Shown here piece by piece: positions 60,503 to 64,000 of a stretch of DNA of 64,000 nt (within the stretch, counting starts at the first letter, position 1; each line of letters starts with the position of its first letter). Position numbers and translations under genes: made by a program. Where the stretch lies: the NCBI RefSeq assembly GCF_018402285.1, contig NZ_JAGYJH010000002.1:1-64000 (forward strand). The letters are read 5' to 3'. The stretch comes from Hyphomonas sp. Its GTDB lineage: Bacteria; Pseudomonadota; Alphaproteobacteria; Caulobacterales; Hyphomonadaceae. The notes below the pieces were generated by a model, which made no database searches, was not told where the DNA came from, and saw only the letters and a list, made by a program, of their open reading frames with translations.

Positions 60503-61152
60503 GCCGCAATCCGTCGATCGGGGAGCTGGTGCTCGCGCGGCCGCTGCCGCCGGGCGCGCTGGAGACGTTTTCCGCCCGGCCGGCGCGGACGCTGGAAGAG
60601 TATCAGCAGGCGATCGCAATCCGCGCGGCGGTCTACATGGCCGAGCAGGACTGCCCTTATGAAGAAGAATATGACGGCAATGATTTCTCAGCCACGCACA
60701 TGGTCGTTTATGCCGGGACGCGGCCGATCGGGACGATCCGTGTAAGGTGGTTTGCCGGATTTGCGAAGGTGGAGCGGACCTCGATCCTGCCGGCATTCCG
60801 GGGAACGTCAGCGCTGAAGGTGTTGCTGGCGGAGACGTTCGAGATCATTGCCCGCAAGGGATACCGGCTGGCGCTGGCGCAGATACAGGCGCGGCTGTGG
60901 CCGACCTGGAGCCGGGTGTTCCGCTGCCGGCTGGTGAGCGGGCGGCCAGGCTTTGCGTTTTCCGGCTTCGAGTATGCCGAGATGGAGATCCCGGTGCCGC
61001 GTCACCCAGAGGCGCTGGGTGTGCGGGCGAGCCCGCTGCAGGTGATCCGGCCGGAAGGGGCATGGGATGAGCCAGGGGTGCTGGACCGGTCGGCGGACCG
61101 GCCAACGGACGGGCCAACGGACGGGCCAACGGACGGGGCGGAGGCGGCGTGA
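60499..61152 (+). CDS. GNAT/LuxI-like acyltransferase with repeat tail
   Basis: A 217-residue protein, start TTG at 60499 (read MSRNPSIGELVLARPLPPGA). The region ~30-120 has the pattern of a GNAT or LuxI-like fold: IRAAVYMAEQDCPYEEEYDG, then MVVYAGTRPIGTIRVRWF, VERTSILPAFRGTSALKVL and a following helix, with Arg and Asp/Glu spaced somewhat as in acyl-homoserine-lactone synthases but without a firm match. The C-terminus carries four-residue repeats (PTDG) from a 12-base tandem repeat. The coupled upstream gene suggests an enzyme pair. Substrate unknown. Confidence 0.65.
   Translation: MSRNPSIGELVLARPLPPGALETFSARPARTLEEYQQAIAIRAAVYMAEQDCPYEEEYDGNDFSATHMVVYAGTRPIGTIRVRWFAGFAKVERTSILPAFRGTSALKVLLAETFEIIARKGYRLALAQIQARLWPTWSRVFRCRLVSGRPGFAFSGFEYAEMEIPVPRHPEALGVRASPLQVIRPEGAWDEPGVLDRSADRPTDGPTDGPTDGAEAA
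61096..61137 (+). repeat. 12-base tandem repeat encoding PTDG
   Basis: Three and a half copies of a 12-base unit (GACGGGCCAACG, the first with one change) in frame with the acyltransferase gene. Such repeats change copy number by slippage without breaking the frame, so the tail length may vary between strains. Confidence 0.85.
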
Positions 61153-61334
61153 GCGCGGGCTGACGCTCTGCAAGGAGGCGCCGGGAAGCGCCTGCTCAGC
61201 GTTATGACACCGGGCGCATTTTGCTCGATGGGTGCTTGTCATCCCGGGCGACACGGGCCACAACAACGTTGACAAAGGGGCGCTGCTGCGGGGCGGCGTA
61301 GCCTCAGTATCGACTGCCTGCCGGGACCTGACGC

Positions 61335-61970
61335 ATGACTGACGCCATTCAGAAACTTGATGCCGCTGCCAGGAAGGCGCCGGTTGTGCCGGTTCTCGTC
61401 GTGGACTCGGCGGCTTCGGCAGCGCCACTGGCGAAGGCGCTGGAAGAGGCGGGGGTGACGATTGCCGAGGTCACGCTGCGCACGGCAGATGGGCTCAAGG
61501 TAATCGAGGGCATGCGCAAGGCTGCGCCCGGCTTGGTCGTCGGGGCGGGCACGGTGCTGAGCGGGCGGGATGTCGATGCGGCGCTGGACGCGGGAGCGAG
61601 CTTCCTTGTTTCGCCGGGCATGTCGCCGGGCCTGCGCGCGGCGCTGGGCGGGCGGGAGCATCTGATGATCCCGGGCGTGGCAACGGCAAGCGAGGCGATG
61701 GCGCGGATGGAAGAGGGCTTCAGGCGGCTGAAGCTGTTCCCGGCCTCGATTGCGGGCGGTGTGCCCGCACTCAAGGCGCTGGCCGGGCCACTGCCGCATA
61801 TCCGGTTCATGCCGACGGGCGGGATCACTGAAGCGGACGTGAAGGCGTATCTGGGGCAGCCCAATGTGTTTGCGGTGGGCGGCTCGTGGATTGCCAGCCA
61901 GGCAGACATTGCAGCGGGCAACTGGTCGAAGATCACCGAGACGGCGCGGCGCCTGCTGGCACGCGCCTAG
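61335..61970 (+). CDS. eda: KDPG/KHG aldolase
   Basis: A 211-residue class I aldolase cleaving 2-keto-3-deoxy-6-phosphogluconate (Entner-Doudoroff pathway) to pyruvate and glyceraldehyde 3-phosphate. The catalytic Glu/Arg segment is IAEVTLRTADGL (~43-54), GAGTVLSGRD is next, and the Schiff-base Lys is in RRLKLFPAS (~132); the MPTGGITEADVKAYL segment binds phosphate. Start ATG at 61335. Edd and glucose-6-phosphate genes are not beside it in this window. Confidence 0.95.
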   Translation: MTDAIQKLDAAARKAPVVPVLVVDSAASAAPLAKALEEAGVTIAEVTLRTADGLKVIEGMRKAAPGLVVGAGTVLSGRDVDAALDAGASFLVSPGMSPGLRAALGGREHLMIPGVATASEAMARMEEGFRRLKLFPASIAGGVPALKALAGPLPHIRFMPTGGITEADVKAYLGQPNVFAVGGSWIASQADIAAGNWSKITETARRLLARA

Positions 61971-61985
61971 ACGGTTCGCCGCGGC

Positions 61986-63515
61986 TCAGCGCAGGAAGCC
62001 GCGAGCCCGAAGCCGTTTCCGCGCAAAACTCAAGGCAGTCTGCTCGATCCCGTCCGGGCGTCCATGAACTGTCCAAAGCAGAATATGGGCGGACGCATAA
62101 GTGAGCATGCCGCAGGCCGAGAGGACACCGACTGTCAGGATATTGCCAGGGACTGTATCCGGGAAATTTATCATCTGGCGGACGGCGAGGACAACACCTA
62201 CCATCAGAAGGGTCGAGAGGATGGAGCGGCCAAAGCTGCTCACCTGATCGAGTATGCTGATCTGGATCAGCCTTTTGAGGAAAATCAGGTTGATCACTGT
62301 GGCGATCAGTGTCGAGACGGCGTAGCTGCCCAGCAGGCCGATGAAGCCGAAGAGCAAGGTTCCGGTAATCAGACAGGATACCCGGATCACGAAGTTCAGG
62401 ATGTCGCGGCCCAGCATCAGCTTTGTCCGGCTGAGTGACATGGCCACAGAGCGGATGGGGCCAGCAGCCAGTAGCAGTCCCGTGCAGGGCGCATAGAACT
62501 GAACGATGGTGACAGCCTCCTTCCAGTTGGGCCCAAGCATGAGGGGGATCAAGGGGTCTGCGACGAGTGCAAGCCCGGCGCCCAGCGGCAGCGACAGCGC
62601 CATCGTGGCGGACTGTGCCTTCAGATAGGCCGCGCGAAATCTGTGCATGTCATCGGCGAGCCGGCTGAACGCGGAGAAGAGCGAGCGGATGATGGGCGTG
62701 AGAATCAGGTGGGAGATCTCCGAGGAGAGCTTGTTCCCGACATGCAGCTGGCCGAGGATCGCCTGTCCGAAAAGGCGGCCAGAAATGAGATAGGCAGCAT
62801 CCTGGTTTAGCCGGTTGACGATCATGCTGAGCCCCAGCCAGACTGAATAGCCAAACAGCCTCCTAGGCGAACGCAGCGAAAGCTTCGGCATCCGGCGCGC
62901 AGCTATGTAAGTGACGATCATGCTGACAAGGGCCCCGGCCAGCATCCCAGCCACGAATGCCCAATAGGACTTCCAGATCAGGGCCGCACTGATACTGACA
63001 ATGACCTGTACGACCTTGGCGGAAACTTCGGCCAGGACATCCCAGGAGAAATTCAGAGAGCGGGCGAAATTTTCAAAATAGGGGTTCCTCAGACCAAAGA
63101 TCATGGTTTGGCCGGTCAATGCCATCACAACGGGCGCGATTTCCGGCATGTTGAAGACCATGGCCAGAGGGTGGGCCGCAGCGAGGATTATGACCGAGAC
63201 AAGGATCGACCGGAGGATGGAAATGGTCCAGGCAGTGTTAAATTCATCTTCTGTCGGGGAATCCAGCGCAATCAGGGCGGACGTGACAGGAAGATCCAAG
63301 AGCCCGGCTGCTATGCCGACAATCGCCATTGAGATAGCGATGACGCCGAAATCTGACGGCACGAGAATGCGGGCGAGGATGATGGTACTCAGGAATGCAG
63401 CCGCATAGCTGGCGATCTTGGCCAGGCTAAGCCAGGCGGCCGCGCGCATAACCTGCGCGGAAGATACCTCCCGCCTGTTTTCCGGCCCGAAGCCATCATT
63501 ATTCTGGTCGCTCAT
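61986..63515 (-). CDS. Oligosaccharide flippase, Wzx/MVF superfamily
   Basis: A 509-residue membrane protein with about 12-14 helices, of the polysaccharide-transport (Wzx/RfbX) group that flips lipid-linked sugars across the inner membrane. The start ATG at 63515 (MSDQNNDGF) is used; a GTG at 63521 is equally close. Family marks: the N-terminal VMRAAAWLSLAKIASYAAAFLSTIILARIL (read in parts), an FGVIAISMAIVGIAAG segment, and a C-terminal part resembling polysaccharide synthesis proteins. The AT-rich region upstream and the edge of the window suggest a surface-polysaccharide cluster continues to the right. Confidence 0.88.
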   Translation of the reverse strand: MSDQNNDGFGPENRREVSSAQVMRAAAWLSLAKIASYAAAFLSTIILARILVPSDFGVIAISMAIVGIAAGLLDLPVTSALIALDSPTEDEFNTAWTISILRSILVSVIILAAAHPLAMVFNMPEIAPVVMALTGQTMIFGLRNPYFENFARSLNFSWDVLAEVSAKVVQVIVSISAALIWKSYWAFVAGMLAGALVSMIVTYIAARRMPKLSLRSPRRLFGYSVWLGLSMIVNRLNQDAAYLISGRLFGQAILGQLHVGNKLSSEISHLILTPIIRSLFSAFSRLADDMHRFRAAYLKAQSATMALSLPLGAGLALVADPLIPLMLGPNWKEAVTIVQFYAPCTGLLLAAGPIRSVAMSLSRTKLMLGRDILNFVIRVSCLITGTLLFGFIGLLGSYAVSTLIATVINLIFLKRLIQISILDQVSSFGRSILSTLLMVGVVLAVRQMINFPDTVPGNILTVGVLSACGMLTYASAHILLWTVHGRPDGIEQTALSFARKRLRARGFLR

Positions 63516-63521
63516 GGGCAC

Positions 63522-63950
63522 ATCAGTTTGTGTTTCAGTTCGAAACGAATTCCGGGGATCAGCTTTGATAAGAGATTATCGTGCCACGCAATTCGCACGC
63601 TACGACACTCTCTTATAGCCAGTCCAACCATTTAGGGAGTGTGAAAAATCTGGTCTCTGGGCAGTGACAGGAGGGGCGGCAGGCTAGCTTTCCGCCAGCT
63701 GGTTCATTTCCTGCATATCCCTCGTGGGCCTTCAGGAAGGCAGGTGCAGATCACCGTCTGCTAACGGGGGGAAACAGAATAGAAATGGAAAACTCCGACA
63801 TGAATTGCACATGTATTGATAGAAAATCGGACGGTAATTGAATGAAATTCGAATTACCATTTTTACCACATCTGATTGAGTATCGCGTAGGAAAAACGGG
63901 TCAACGCTTGATCAAATAAAAAAATAAACGTTACTTCAAGGGTGGGACAG
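63522..63950. other. AT-rich intergenic region at the right edge
   Basis: This stretch has no supported gene and its GC content drops sharply after about 63770, unlike the rest of the window. It contains an AT-rich hairpin (63833-63858, GGTAATT...AATTACC with a short T run after it). The composition suggests promoter DNA of a polysaccharide locus or acquired DNA. Confidence 0.5.
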
Positions 63951-63989
63951 ATGTTTGTAGTGAAGTTGCATAGGGTGGGTGGCTCGTGA
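63951..63989 (+). other. Possible 12-codon leader overlapping a GTG start
   Basis: An ATG at 63951 begins a 12-codon frame (MFVVKLHRVGGS) that ends with TGA overlapping a GTG at 63986, whose frame runs to the window edge (partial). Such GTGA overlaps occur elsewhere in this window for real genes. A ribosome site (AAGGGTGGG) precedes the ATG. Too short to support strongly. Confidence 0.2.
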
Positions 63990-64000
63990 GCAGTATTCGT

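Noticed and set aside
61096-61137. Tandem repeat as a CRISPR or replication iteron
   Set aside because: Units are 12 bases without spacers and lie in frame inside a gene.

Overview
The window looks like chromosome from a GC-rich alphaproteobacterium, most likely a Hyphomonas-like member of the Hyphomonadaceae/Caulobacterales. This is inferred from a Tad/Cpa pilus operon, a CBP3-type cytochrome bc1 chaperone, an ATP12 chaperone, the plsX-fabH-ihfA-merR block, a eukaryote-type NADP isocitrate dehydrogenase, a proton-pumping pyrophosphatase, and many fatty-acid/CoA and xenobiotic-type enzymes. No taxonomic marker such as rRNA is present. There is no prophage, IS element or CRISPR array; two tRNA genes (Gly-CCC, Pro-GGG) are seen.

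Layout. 1-10 kb: META-domain fragment, Baeyer-Villiger-type monooxygenase, crotonase, GpsA, a thiolase-like protein lacking the usual nucleophile, a haloalkane-dehalogenase-like hydrolase, a LysE exporter and a frameshifted FAD monooxygenase. 10-18 kb: frameshifted tandem UspA beside a SulP-STAS transporter, DUF2177, tRNA-Gly, then crcB-rluC-membrane protein-HAD phosphatase, small secreted proteins and ATP12. 18-27 kb: PccB, a lipoprotein amidohydrolase, DUF695-RraB protein, a degenerate alpha/beta hydrolase, an unrecognised two-gene membrane/VWA-like module, and threonine dehydratase. 28-35 kb: cpaB-cpaC-lipoprotein-cpaE-cpaF-tadB-tadC. 35-40 kb: accA, thiL, hppA, bamE. 40-44 kb: CBP3 chaperone, plsX, fabH, ihfA, merR, tRNA-Pro. 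44-54 kb: msrB, an exported oligopeptidase B, a DEDDh-like exonuclease, MaoC hydratase, GH1 glucosidase, a pnuC-nadR-GNAT operon, icd and a TrmJ-type methyltransferase. 54-61 kb: a membrane protein followed by a broken small gene, an acidic protein, a decayed lipoprotein gene, a crotonase divergent from an acyl-CoA dehydrogenase pair, and an acyltransferase-like pair. 61-64 kb: KDPG aldolase, a Wzx-type flippase and an AT-rich edge.

The genes fit a heterotrophic marine lifestyle: lipid and acyl-CoA degradation, envelope biogenesis, pilus-mediated adhesion, energy conservation from pyrophosphate, and NAD salvage. Many genes overlap as ATGA, GTGA or TTGA, and several starts appear to be TTG.

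The two most notable items are the unexplained gene pair at 24498-26855 and the unusual number of broken genes (four). The latter are either genuine decay or uncorrected indel errors in the assembly; I cannot tell which from sequence alone.
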